Shown in pieces: positions 9,268 to 17,871 of a DNA stretch of 64,000 nt. Under the pieces are notes generated by a model. The model did not search any database, had not been told where the DNA came from, and saw only the letters and a program-made list of their open reading frames with translations. The DNA comes from Nitrospira sp. Its GTDB lineage: Bacteria; Nitrospirota; Nitrospiria; Nitrospirales; Nitrospiraceae. The stretch lies in contig JACOEL010000020.1 of the NCBI GenBank assembly GCA_024998625.1, positions 1-64,000 on the forward strand, read 5' to 3'. The position numbers and the translations under genes are program-made. Within the stretch, counting starts at the first letter, position 1. Every line of letters starts with the position of its first letter.

Positions 9268-9453
9268 CTTTTGCACATAGTTCTTCACGAATTCTTCGGC
9301 ATTTTTTTCGAGTACGTCGTCGATTTCATCGACGAGTTTGTCGATGTCCTCTTTCATTTTTTTCCCGGACTCGACGACCTTTGGATTCGGCTTGACCTCT
9401 TCCTTCTGATGAGACTCTCTCCTGGATTCCGGTCTCCTCTCCTGCTTCTCCAT
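9256..9453 (-). CDS. pup: prokaryotic ubiquitin-like protein Pup
   Basis: The 65-residue, highly charged protein ends DEIDDVLEKNAEEFVKNY then VQKGGE. That is close to the C-terminal half of mycobacterial Pup, which binds the proteasomal ATPase and carries the Gly-Gly-Glu/Gln used for conjugation. The glutamate terminus means it needs no deamidation by Dop before PafA links it to lysines. The ATG at 9453 is chosen because GGAGG sits seven bases upstream. The N-terminal half is disordered-type, rich in Glu, Lys and Arg. The proteasome, Dop, PafA and ATPase genes are not nearby, so this pup is apart from its usual partners. Confidence 0.9.
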   Translation of the reverse strand: MEKQERRPESRRESHQKEEVKPNPKVVESGKKMKEDIDKLVDEIDDVLEKNAEEFVKNYVQKGGE

Positions 9454-9503
9454 CGGAGCACCTCCAGTCAATCAGAACGTGTTCGAATGACCCATCTACT
9501 GTC

Positions 9504-9533
9504 ACCTTACTCTAGGGCCCTCGAACGCGTCAA
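9504..9533 (-). promoter_or_regulatory. possible pup promoter
   Basis: On the minus strand TTGACG (9528-9533) and TAAGGT (9504-9509) are spaced by 18 bp, about 50 bases before the pup start. The -10 match is weak, so this is tentative. Confidence 0.35.
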
Positions 9534-9594
9534 GCCAAGGGGCACATCACGTCCGAAGGACTCGCACGTGACGCATTCCAGCTCACCATTTCGC

Positions 9595-11649
9595 CTATGT
9601 CACAATGAGCGAGACGATCAGCAGCGCCACGATGTTGATGACCTTGATCATCGGATTGATCGCCGGCCCAGCCGTATCCTTGTACGGGTCGCCGACCGTG
9701 TCGCCGGTTACCGCCGCTTTATGCGTATCGGTCCCCTTTAGTCCCTGCTCCTCGATGTACTTCTTGGCATTGTCCCACGCGCCGCCGCCGCTGGTCATGG
9801 AAATGGCGACAAACAGGCCCGTCACAATGCTTCCCACCAGCACTCCGCCAAGCGCCTGCGGGCCAAGGATGACGCCCACCAGGATCGGAGCCACCACGGG
9901 AATCAACCCTGGGATCATCATTTTCTGAATCGCCGCCTGCGTCACGATATCCACGCAGGTGCCGTACTCCGGCTTGCCGGTTCCTTCCATAATGCCTTTG
10001 ATCGTCCGGAACTGACGCCGGACTTCTTCCACAACCAGCCCGGCCGCCTGACCGACCGCTTTCATACATAACGCGCCGAAGATGAACGGCAACATTCCGC
10101 CCAGGAAAAGCCCCACGAGCACCGACGGATTGGACAGGTCGAAGGTGCTCGCTTGAGTGCCCTTGGCCACTTCACGAGCGAACTCGGCAAACAACACTAC
10201 CGCCGCAAGCCCGGCCGAACCGATCGCATACCCCTTTGTGACCGCCTTTGTCGTATTGCCTACGGCATCGAGTGGATCCGTGATATCCCGTACTTCTTTC
10301 CCCAGATGGGCCATTTCGGCAATCCCGCCGGCATTGTCCGTAATCGGGCCGAACGCATCGATTGCCACCACGATCCCTGCCATCGACAGCATCGACACCG
10401 CCGCCACGGCCACACCGTACAAACCGCCCGAAGCCGCGCCGCCGCAGATCCAATAACTGCCGAGAATCGCCCCTCCGATAATCACCACGGGCGCAGCCGT
10501 CGACTGCATGCCCACTGCCAGACCGGCAATGATATTCGTTGCATGGCCCGTTTCGCTGGCCTTGGCGATATCCTTGACCGGCGCGTACTCCTTGGACGTG
10601 TAATAATCGGTGATGAAGACCAAGGCCAGCGTCACCGCCAGCCCCATCAGCGCCGCCAAATAATAACTGAGACCACTCACGCCGCCGACCCCTTCCATGA
10701 TCTTCGAGGTGATCGGGTAGAACGCCACGGCCGCAATCCCGCCAGCCACGAACAACCCCTTGTACAGGGCCGGCATGATCTCGCCGCCCGGACTCACTTT
10801 CACAAATAGAATGCCGATGATCGTGGCGAAAATGGTCACCCCGCCTAACGCGAGCGGATACAGAATCGGTGCACTGACCCCCTTGAACATCGTGAACGCG
10901 AGGACCATCGCGGCCACGGTCGTCACCGCGTAGGTCTCGAAAAGGTCTGCCGCCATACCTGCGCAATCGCCGACGTTGTCGCCCACATTGTCCGCAATGA
11001 CTGCCGGATTACGAGGATCATCCTCAGGAATACCCGCTTCTACCTTCCCGACCAGGTCGGCGCCCACGTCGGCCGCTTTGGTATAGATGCCACCGCCGAC
11101 GCGTGCAAACACGGAAATCAGGCTGCCGCCGAAACCAAGGCTGAGTAAGGCATGAATCGCCTTTTCCTGCCCGGCCATCTGCGAGGCCAGTGTGTAGAAA
11201 CTGGTAATCGCCAGAAGACCGAGCCCGATCAGCAGCAGCCCCGTCACCGCACCGCCACGAAACGCGACGGTCAACGCCGCGTTCATGCCGTTGTGGGCCG
11301 CTTGCGCCGTCCGCACGTTCGCCCGGACCGCGATAATCATGCCCACATAACCGGCGAGTGCCGAGGCCCCGGCGCCAATTAAAAATCCGATGGCCGTCAG
11401 CATTCCGAATTTGTCCGATACGGCGCCCGCCCCCCAGAGCACCACGAACAAGACCGCCGCCACCATGCCGACCGTCTTGTACTGGCGGTTCATATAGGCG
11501 CCGGCGCCCTCCTGAATCGCTTTCGAAATTTCCTGCATCTTCGCATTACCCGCGTTGAGTTTGAACACCCACATGGCAAGATAGAGGCCATAGGCAATAC
11601 CGGCAATCGCCGCAATCAGAGCAAAGGTCACAATCGCTGAGTCGCTCAC
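9595..11649 (-). CDS. hppA: membrane-bound H+-translocating pyrophosphatase, K+-independent type
   Basis: The 684-residue protein has about 16 membrane helices and couples pyrophosphate hydrolysis to proton export. The substrate site shows [20 protein letters not shown] and [20 protein letters not shown]. The [17 protein letters not shown] segment has Lys where K+-dependent enzymes have Ala, which places it in the K+-independent class. The GTG at 11649 follows AGGAGG by eight bases, so the longer ATG frame is rejected. In an energy-limited nitrite oxidiser it would recover energy from biosynthetic pyrophosphate (inference). Confidence 0.95.
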   Translation of the reverse strand: MSDSAIVTFALIAAIAGIAYGLYLAMWVFKLNAGNAKMQEISKAIQEGAGAYMNRQYKTVGMVAAVLFVVLWGAGAVSDKFGMLTAIGFLIGAGASALAGYVGMIIAVRANVRTAQAAHNGMNAALTVAFRGGAVTGLLLIGLGLLAITSFYTLASQMAGQEKAIHALLSLGFGGSLISVFARVGGGIYTKAADVGADLVGKVEAGIPEDDPRNPAVIADNVGDNVGDCAGMAADLFETYAVTTVAAMVLAFTMFKGVSAPILYPLALGGVTIFATIIGILFVKVSPGGEIMPALYKGLFVAGGIAAVAFYPITSKIMEGVGGVSGLSYYLAALMGLAVTLALVFITDYYTSKEYAPVKDIAKASETGHATNIIAGLAVGMQSTAAPVVIIGGAILGSYWICGGAASGGLYGVAVAAVSMLSMAGIVVAIDAFGPITDNAGGIAEMAHLGKEVRDITDPLDAVGNTTKAVTKGYAIGSAGLAAVVLFAEFAREVAKGTQASTFDLSNPSVLVGLFLGGMLPFIFGALCMKAVGQAAGLVVEEVRRQFRTIKGIMEGTGKPEYGTCVDIVTQAAIQKMMIPGLIPVVAPILVGVILGPQALGGVLVGSIVTGLFVAISMTSGGGAWDNAKKYIEEQGLKGTDTHKAAVTGDTVGDPYKDTAGPAINPMIKVINIVALLIVSLIVT

Positions 11650-11939
11650 AGTGTTCTCCTCCTGTTCACAGAATGGTGAAACTGAGAATCCAGCTAAGTG
11701 TCTACGCGAATACACCGTCGCGAACATGAACCAGTCACGTACAACGGTCGACGAATGTCACAGAATCTCCGTGGCCTGAACCCATCGCGAGCTGAGAACG
11801 CAGCAGGAAGAAATGCTGCATGCCCGACAACAGACACGGTGCGAACGAGCGGAAAGTGGCGCCATTCTATAGCGAGGCTAGAGTCGGATCAAGACGAAAG
11901 ATGGAAAACCTGCCCCTCTATCGGCAGCGGATCGATCGA
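11650..11939. other. intergenic gap upstream of hppA
   Basis: These 290 bp separate the hppA start from the end of the next minus-strand gene. I see no convincing gene, terminator or promoter in it. Confidence 0.4.
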
Positions 11940-12470
11940 TTATAACCGCGCCACCAACTCATGCATCGCCTGTTGCGGCCACACGAGTGCCCCCTTGACC
12001 CGGCAGGGTCGCTCGTTCAGGGCGAGAGAGGTCGCGATCGGGTCGAGTTCCATCACATTGGCGATTCTATTCAGCATGCCGTACTTGAGGTCATCCGCCG
12101 CAACACGCATCGAACCGAGCACAGATCGATCGGTGCTTCGATGAACCCCCAATTGCCCAAGCATCAAACCGGCACGGGCAATCTGTTCACGCCTCAGCCC
12201 CTGCGCCTCTAACACGGCAAGAAACAGATCGCGATGCCACTGTCCAAGTTCGGCCAACTGCGGCGCACGCAGCCCCGGCATGAACAACACGTAGCGAGTG
12301 AGGTCGTGGCAGAACAGCACGCACTGGCGGCGGTCGAGCGTTAGCAGATGCCCGTGCCAGCTACTCAATGGACCGGCCTGGGCATCACGCTCAGCAACGA
12401 CCTCAGACGGATCAGCAGTGCAAGGAATCCGGGCTGCCAGCTTCTGAGTACAATGAAGAATCACAACCAT
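11940..12470 (-). CDS. DUF6933-like protein of unknown function
   Basis: The 176-residue soluble protein begins VVILHCTQKLAARI and carries the segment SWHGHLLTLDRRQCVLFCHD followed by TRYVLFMPGLRAPQ. This looks like the DUF6933 family, in which a short sequence with a W-x-G-H motif and a beta-rich core is conserved. I am sure it is a real gene because of its coherent composition, but not of the family name. The second half is helical. No partner is suggested by context. Confidence 0.55.
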   Translation of the reverse strand: MVVILHCTQKLAARIPCTADPSEVVAERDAQAGPLSSWHGHLLTLDRRQCVLFCHDLTRYVLFMPGLRAPQLAELGQWHRDLFLAVLEAQGLRREQIARAGLMLGQLGVHRSTDRSVLGSMRVAADDLKYGMLNRIANVMELDPIATSLALNERPCRVKGALVWPQQAMHELVARL

Positions 12471-12527
12471 GCAGCCTATGAAACAGTGAGTGAACGCGGC
12501 AACTCGAATCGAGCGGAGCGCAGAGGC

Positions 12528-12775
12528 TCACAGTTCCATCGCGGCCCCGTTCTTCTTGAGCCACTCTTTTCGATCATGATGATTGGGCAAGACCTTATCC
12601 ACTTCGTTCCAAAACGCCTCAGTGTGGTCGAGAGAGTGGAAATGACAGAGTTCATGTACCACGATGTAGTCAATGATGGTGGGCGGCGCCATCATGCATT
12701 TCCAATGGAATGCAAGGCTACCCGTGGGTGAGCAAGACGCCCACCGATGCCCAAGCTCTCGCACATCGACGTTGC
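12528..12775 (-). pseudogene. fragment of YgjP-type zinc metallopeptidase
   Basis: The frame contains VRELGHRWASCSPTGSLAFH and IIDYIVVHELCHFHSLDH, then a C-terminus ending RKEWLKKNG. These are the last two thirds of the YgjP/DUF45 metallopeptidase family: RWxSC strand, HExxH zinc site, and a third His before F-W. Codons upstream hit a stop within a few residues, so the N-terminus is gone. Genes of this family often sit in type I restriction loci, which fits the neighbouring fragment. Confidence 0.7.
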
Positions 12776-13399
12776 GCGGTCAATCTTCTCCCGCGCAGCG
12801 GCCATCAATTCTTCTTCCTTCTTTTCCGGCGCACTCAGATCGGCCTTTAGCTGCCTGGCTTCATCCTCCAGGGCCTTGTGGCGAGCCAGTCGTTTCTCGG
12901 CCGCTTCGGCGCGGGCCAGGAATTTAGATTGGTCCCGCTGTTCCTTCTTCGCGAGCTTCGCCTGGGCCCTGGCTTCTTTGATCTCTACCTTGAGGGTCTT
13001 CACTTCATCGTCCGGCAGTACGCCCGTGTCGTCGTTATCCTCATAGTCCTCGTCCTTAGCAGCGGCAAAGAGCTCGTGGAGTTCGGCCAACCTGCCCCGG
13101 TTCTGCTCCATCTCGGCCAGAATCTCAGGGAACTGGCTCTGGAGAATCTCGTCGTCGGGGATCAGCTCCGGTCCCCAGCCACTGAAGGCGATGGATTTGA
13201 ACTCCGGCTTGAAGACCTCAAAATAGCTGGCCAGCGCTCCACGAATCTGATGCTCAGTCAGCAGATCCTGCCTGGCGAATGCGGAGACAATGCTCGCCAG
13301 CAATTGGCGGCGCAGCTCATAGGCATTGCCGTGCTTGGGCGCGAGGGCTTCGATGAACGGGAGATGCTCTTTCCACCACAGCTCCCATAGGATTGCACC
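12692..13399 (-). pseudogene. 3' fragment of type I restriction-modification HsdM
   Basis: A frame open from 13399 with no good start encodes the C-terminal region of a type I DNA methyltransferase subunit. Visible features are LWWKEHLPFIEAL, SGWGPELIPDDEILQSQFPE, an acidic DEDYEDNDDTGVLPDDEV stretch, and a long charged coiled coil. The methylase domain with its SAM and NPPY motifs is missing. The frame runs out of homology at about 12775, where the metallopeptidase fragment begins in another frame. One deletion probably fused the two genes. Confidence 0.7.
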
Positions 13400-13491
13400 T
13401 CACTCGCTGACGAGCACAGGCCAAACCCAACCGGCTGGTTTGCGGAAGGACAACGACTTTGTTATAGTGCGCGCGGATTAAGGACTGCGTG

Positions 13492-13746
13492 ATGGGACTG
13501 GCGCCAGAATATATCCTGATCGATCAGCAAAAGTTCAGCAAAACCAAGCTGGCGCTGGACAATCACGTGTATAAGAATTGCGAGATCGACGACTGCGATG
13601 TGTATTACAGCGGCGGGCAGTACGAATTAATCGATACGCATATCACCAACTCACGCCTCATCCTCAACCACCCGGCCAAGGGCATCTACAGTGCCATTCA
13701 GATCTTCAAGATGAAGTCCCCCGGTTCCCGCATCGTCTCCGAATAA
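13492..13746 (+). CDS. small conserved-looking protein of unknown function
   Basis: This is an 84-residue protein. Alternating polar and hydrophobic residues around KNCEIDDCDVYYSGGQYELI and THITNSRLILNHPAKG suggest a short right-handed beta-helix or pentapeptide-like fold (inference). The ATG at 13492 has AAGGA seven bases upstream; a GTG directly before it is an alternative. It is the only plus-strand gene in this part and converges on the cytochrome gene. I do not recognise the family. Confidence 0.5.
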   Translation: MGLAPEYILIDQQKFSKTKLALDNHVYKNCEIDDCDVYYSGGQYELIDTHITNSRLILNHPAKGIYSAIQIFKMKSPGSRIVSE

Positions 13747-13756
13747 TCCGCCGATG

Positions 13757-14995
13757 CTACCTAGCGACAGGAATGTTCTCGCTGAACTTCGCGATGGGGA
13801 TGGACTGAAACACCGGGTCCTGCGCACCCTTGGATGACTCCGCCTCAATGCGTTGTAAGAAGGCAGACGGCCCAGTCACAGGAGCGTAACTGAGGAGGGC
13901 CTCGACGTCGAAGGTCTTGGTGTCCTTCGGCGTCGTGAAGGTAAAGGTTTCCAGTCGCTTTTCTTCCGGCTTGAGCACCGTTTCTTCAAGCACCTTGACG
14001 GCCTCAAAATCGAACACCGTTTTTTGCCCCTTGGCGTCGGCGTATGTCCGCCCGTAGACGCGCTTCTCGCTGAACACGGTCTTGAGGTTCTTGCCCTTGA
14101 TATCCAACTCCAAGACGACACTGGCCCAACCGGGATGGGTGGTCGGCAGATTATGCGGGACCAGGCTCTGCACGGCTACCGTCACAGTAGTTTTCTCCCC
14201 TTCCACTTTGGTCGAGACTTCCAACTTGGCCGCTTCCTGCCTAAGCTGACCGATGCGGCCCGGAAACGTATGGTTCGCCACTTTCCGCTTGGCTTCTCCG
14301 TTGGCCGACTCCCCCACCTGCTCAGGCATGTGGCAGGTTTGGCATTCCTTGCCAGACTTCACGGCTTTGCTCTGGTCCCAATTTCCCAACAGGTCGTTAC
14401 TCTTGCCGAGGTCCGCCGCAGCAGGCACCACCTGGTGACAATTCAAGCACAGGTCAGACTTGTGGAAGAGCCCCAATTCCATGGATTGGTGCGCAAGGTT
14501 CTGCGCGAAATCTTTGTACGGGCCATACATGGTCTTGCTGCCGAGATCGTACTTCGGCTCAGGCGGTTGTTTCGTGCGATCGACCTGCTTGATGAGGTGA
14601 CATTGCACGCAGGCCACACCATCCAATGACGGCTCACCGGATTGAGCCTGAGTCACGAACAAGTGAGCCTGGTCGGCAAACTCGCGCACATGCGGGGCAT
14701 GACAGCGAAAGCATAAGGCTTTGTCTTTCCCGGCAGAAGAAGTCAAGTAGGCATCGAGCGCCGCCCGGAACGTCGGCGTGTGTATCGAACGCGAAAGCGG
14801 CGACGTCTCCCACTCTTCGAACACCCGCTCATGACAGCGCTTACACTTACTCGAGCTGGGAAAGGCCTTTTCGATCGTGGCCTGAGCCTTGGCATCTTGG
14901 GCCAATCCCTGCTGCACGCCGTAGCTGGTGATAGCCACCGCCGACAACACCAGGCCGATTACGAATCCCTGCAGTAATCCTCGTCGATTCTTCAC
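13757..14995 (-). CDS. exported pentaheme cytochrome c, copy 1
   Basis: The 412-residue protein has an N-terminal signal/anchor (about 8-32) and five CxxCH heme sites: CKRCH 51, CFRCH 95, CVQCH 129, CLNCH 183 and CQTCH 218. The C-terminal 180 residues are beta-rich and heme-free. The N-terminal half resembles cytochrome c-554-type multiheme proteins, and MYGPYKD is shared with its upstream paralogue. GTG at 14995 is chosen because GGAGG precedes it. A GTG 12 codons earlier would add a non-signal-like extension. It is probably periplasmic, an electron carrier or redox enzyme of unknown substrate. Confidence 0.82.
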   Translation of the reverse strand: MKNRRGLLQGFVIGLVLSAVAITSYGVQQGLAQDAKAQATIEKAFPSSSKCKRCHERVFEEWETSPLSRSIHTPTFRAALDAYLTSSAGKDKALCFRCHAPHVREFADQAHLFVTQAQSGEPSLDGVACVQCHLIKQVDRTKQPPEPKYDLGSKTMYGPYKDFAQNLAHQSMELGLFHKSDLCLNCHQVVPAAADLGKSNDLLGNWDQSKAVKSGKECQTCHMPEQVGESANGEAKRKVANHTFPGRIGQLRQEAAKLEVSTKVEGEKTTVTVAVQSLVPHNLPTTHPGWASVVLELDIKGKNLKTVFSEKRVYGRTYADAKGQKTVFDFEAVKVLEETVLKPEEKRLETFTFTTPKDTKTFDVEALLSYAPVTGPSAFLQRIEAESSKGAQDPVFQSIPIAKFSENIPVAR

Positions 14996-15067
14996 CGTCG
15001 GCGTATCCTCCGCACAGTACTCAATCCTCACTGCCTGTGGTGCACGGCCCGCTGCAGGGGAGCTTAG

Positions 15068-16375
15068 TTAGAGTGATTTGGCCCGATAGGTCAGCATACG
15101 AGGCTGAATGTATTCCTCAATGACCTTTTTTGCGGTCGCCCGCTCCTGATCGTTCGCCAAGGTCGCCAGATACTTTGCTTTGAGTTCCGCTTCCGGTTCC
15201 GGGATCAATGCATAACTGAGCACGACCTCAATCGTCTCCGCCGCGGCGCCATCCTTCAGCATTTGGGAAAACTGGACACGGCGCGTGTTGCCGCCCTTGA
15301 TGAACGGGTCAGGAATCGGGCCGCGCAGAATCTTGTCGTAGGGAAGACCGAATCGTTTCGTCTCTTCACCCAACACATTCCCCTGCGCATCCTTGATGGT
15401 GATCGCAAGAAAGAACTGCTTCAACACCGGATCGCCGTCGGGGAAACTATGCGGCAGACTGCCGACCTTCACGAGCACGGTTCCGTCCACCCCCGTCCCG
15501 GACTTCGTCGCTTCCACCTCGATACGCGGCATCCACTCTGCCTGCAGGTTGCGGTTCTTCAACAACGTCCCGGGAATAACGACCCCGCGGAACCAATGGC
15601 GGCCAATCGCACGGGTCATGGCGCCGCGTTTCGACGTGGAACTCCCGGTGGAGGGCTCCATATGGCAATCCTGACAGATGGTCCCCTGCAGAATCTCGCC
15701 GGGTAAATCCTTCTGCGTGACATCCTTCACCTTGTCGAAATGGCAGGACGTACAGAAATTCGCGCCACGAAACAGCGGCAACTGCATGGCCGGATGCACC
15801 AGATTCTCTTCCGGATCAGAATAGGGACCATAGAGCATCTCGCCCGGCTGCACCTTGTAGGTCGGAGGAGGCAGCGGCGTCGTTTCAACGGCGTTGATGA
15901 GGTGACAGGCCGCACAGCCGATGCCCTCGATCTGCGGCTTACCGGACAAAACTTGAGCGCTGATCTTCTCGACATGCTGAGGAAAGACCGTCACGGCCGG
16001 CGCATGGCAGGACAAACAACGTTGCCGCTCCTGCATCGTCGGATTAGTCTGCATCCATACGCCCAGCACCGTCCGGAATACCGGCGATTCGAACGAGGTA
16101 CCATGCAACAAGGCCGCATCGACCCGTCCGAACGATTTCAGGTCCGGAGTCTGCTCGCGCATCCCCTTCCATTCTTCGTAATGACGATCGTGGCATTGTT
16201 TGCAATCTTCCGATCGGATGAAGATCTTTTCGATCTCGGCCATCCAATCGGCCGGTACCTGACCATCGGGCCTCTGCGCGATCGCCCGTTCGTGAAAGGT
16301 GATGTTGAGCAGTGCCAGGAACAGCAACACCCCGCCCATCGCCAATTTTTGAATCGATCGTCCCTTGTCGTTCAC
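15068..16375 (-). CDS. exported pentaheme cytochrome c, copy 2
   Basis: This 435-residue paralogue of the next gene downstream has a signal segment at 10-34 and five CxxCH sites: CKQCH 58, CLSCH 120, CAACH 154, CTSCH 208 and CQDCH 234. LYGPYSDPEENLVHPAMQLP matches the MYGPYKD region of copy 1. A heme-free beta-rich C-terminal half follows. The start is GTG. It lies 72 bp upstream of copy 1 and 24 bp after the PDZ gene. The tandem copies suggest a two-component electron relay or a duplicated redox enzyme. The substrate cannot be read from the sequence. Confidence 0.82.
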   Translation of the reverse strand: MNDKGRSIQKLAMGGVLLFLALLNITFHERAIAQRPDGQVPADWMAEIEKIFIRSEDCKQCHDRHYEEWKGMREQTPDLKSFGRVDAALLHGTSFESPVFRTVLGVWMQTNPTMQERQRCLSCHAPAVTVFPQHVEKISAQVLSGKPQIEGIGCAACHLINAVETTPLPPPTYKVQPGEMLYGPYSDPEENLVHPAMQLPLFRGANFCTSCHFDKVKDVTQKDLPGEILQGTICQDCHMEPSTGSSTSKRGAMTRAIGRHWFRGVVIPGTLLKNRNLQAEWMPRIEVEATKSGTGVDGTVLVKVGSLPHSFPDGDPVLKQFFLAITIKDAQGNVLGEETKRFGLPYDKILRGPIPDPFIKGGNTRRVQFSQMLKDGAAAETIEVVLSYALIPEPEAELKAKYLATLANDQERATAKKVIEEYIQPRMLTYRAKSL

Positions 16376-16399
16376 GCTGCGCTCATGACCGGTTCTGAA

Positions 16400-16879
16400 T
16401 TAGTCCCGCTTGCACCCGACAAAATGAAAGTTCACGCCCCAGCCGACCGGATCACCCGGATCTGCCGGCTCATAGGTCCCGACGGTAAAATTGCACTCTT
16501 TCATCGCCGCCTTGACGGCCTTCCCGAAATCGATCAGGTTGCGCACTTCCTTCTTGTCGATCTCCTTGATGACCGACCGCACCTTGATCCCAGCGTAATC
16601 CGCCCTGGAATTGCCGATCACTTCGAAGACCGCCACGCCTTCAGGCCGCTGTAGCTTCAGTTCCTTCTGTACTTCTTCATCGACTTCACCGACCGCGATC
16701 CCGAACTCTTCCCCGAGTTGCACGGCTTCCTCCACCGTCATCTCGCCGTTCGCACCAGCAGCCGCCTCGGCCTGAGAGCCCCCCGCCGCAGTAAGCAGGG
16801 CTCCACACACACAAAGAGCCCTTCCGAGAGAAAGGGCTCTGGTGAAAATCGCTCGATTCTTCTTGGACATTCCCTCCAA
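16400..16879 (-). CDS. exported PDZ-domain protein
   Basis: The 156-159 residue protein has a signal peptide (ALSLGRALCVCGALLTAAGG, then SQAEAAA) and a single PDZ-like domain (GVAVFEVIGNSRADYAGIKV, then RSVIKEIDKKEVRN). There is no protease domain. The start may be TTG at 16879 or the ATG nine bases later; GGAGG lies only two bases before the ATG, so the choice is open. It sits between the gamma-like heme protein and the two pentaheme cytochromes, and may hold a periplasmic complex together (inference). Confidence 0.7.
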   Translation of the reverse strand: MEGMSKKNRAIFTRALSLGRALCVCGALLTAAGGSQAEAAAGANGEMTVEEAVQLGEEFGIAVGEVDEEVQKELKLQRPEGVAVFEVIGNSRADYAGIKVRSVIKEIDKKEVRNLIDFGKAVKAAMKECNFTVGTYEPADPGDPVGWGVNFHFVGCKRD

Positions 16880-16953
16880 CGGGTTCGCCTCATCTGCACA
16901 GGTTGAACCAGAACTGACACGGCCTGCCGACAGTCACATCCTACCAGGAAGAA

Positions 16954-17796
16954 TTACGTCTTTGTGACCGGATCGAGCGCGAGTTGAAACCAGGGGGCAA
17001 TCGCCTTCTGTCCATTGCGCTCTTTGTTCTCGCCGTTCCATACGGCAAAAGACACGGCCTGAATACGTCCCGGAATCAGCTTGGCTTCATTCTCCTGCTC
17101 TTCACTTGACAGGGGCCGACGCATCACGACTCGCCACGTGCCGTCTTTCCAAGTCGCTTTTCCCTGCACGCGCCCCTGCTTCTCCTTGGTAGTCAGGGTA
17201 CTGAACCCGCCGCCGATCAAATCTTCCACCGAGGACGCCCGCCGCGGAATGACCTCAAAGCGACGGGGTTCACCACTGGCCGCCTTGTCTTTCTCCGTGG
17301 TCCTGGAGGCACGCCGGTCGATGTCGCTCTGCCAATCGGCCTTCCAATGCCAGATATTGATGTAATGATCGAGCTGACCCATACAGAAAAATGCCGGCGC
17401 ATCGCCGAGCGGCAATCCCAGCGCAACGCCGTCACGGAAGGTGCCAGGCGTCAGGCGATCGTTTTTCGTATTGTCCTGCCACTCCAATAAGAAGGCGATG
17501 TCGGTTCCATTGTGCACGGCGCGGACCGCCAACGCATGGGCCGTCGGCTCCGGCCATACCGGCCGGGTGATCACCTGGCCGCTCAACGGCAAGGTCATGG
17601 GCGCAATTTTCTGCCAGAGGGGATCTTCTGGCGCCGTCGGGATGTCTCCCGAGAGGGCCTGTGCACGAATGATCATGCCTTCTGAGCTGACGATGGGGAT
17701 ACCGAGACCGCCCAGAATAAGGGCGAGAACGAACAGGCTGGAAAGAAGTGTCAGTAACCGGGTGCGGGATGTGTGAACCGATGTCATTCGCCTCAT
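16954..17796 (-). CDS. exported NXR-gamma-like heme b protein (EB_dh domain)
   Basis: About 280 residues with an N-terminal hydrophobic signal (LLTLLSSLFVLALILGGLG) and the ethylbenzene-dehydrogenase-type heme domain found in gamma subunits of type II DMSO-reductase enzymes. Shared marks are LSGQVITRPVWP, LLEWQDNTKNDR, FFCMGQ with the Met expected as a heme ligand, SSVEDLIGGGFSTLTT, WRVVMRRPL and ERNGQKAIAPWF with the Lys expected as the second ligand. The frame extends to a TTG at 17871, but ATG at 17796 or 17787 puts the signal peptide near the start. It is a shorter paralogue of the 317-residue protein at 24 kb. Confidence 0.75.
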   Translation of the reverse strand: MRRMTSVHTSRTRLLTLLSSLFVLALILGGLGIPIVSSEGMIIRAQALSGDIPTAPEDPLWQKIAPMTLPLSGQVITRPVWPEPTAHALAVRAVHNGTDIAFLLEWQDNTKNDRLTPGTFRDGVALGLPLGDAPAFFCMGQLDHYINIWHWKADWQSDIDRRASRTTEKDKAASGEPRRFEVIPRRASSVEDLIGGGFSTLTTKEKQGRVQGKATWKDGTWRVVMRRPLSSEEQENEAKLIPGRIQAVSFAVWNGENKERNGQKAIAPWFQLALDPVTKT

Positions 17797-17871
17797 GTCC
17801 CGACGCAATCCGCTAACCGCGAAAACTCCCGCACCCATTGTGCGCGCGGGACGCTGAATCCGCTCTCCCAA

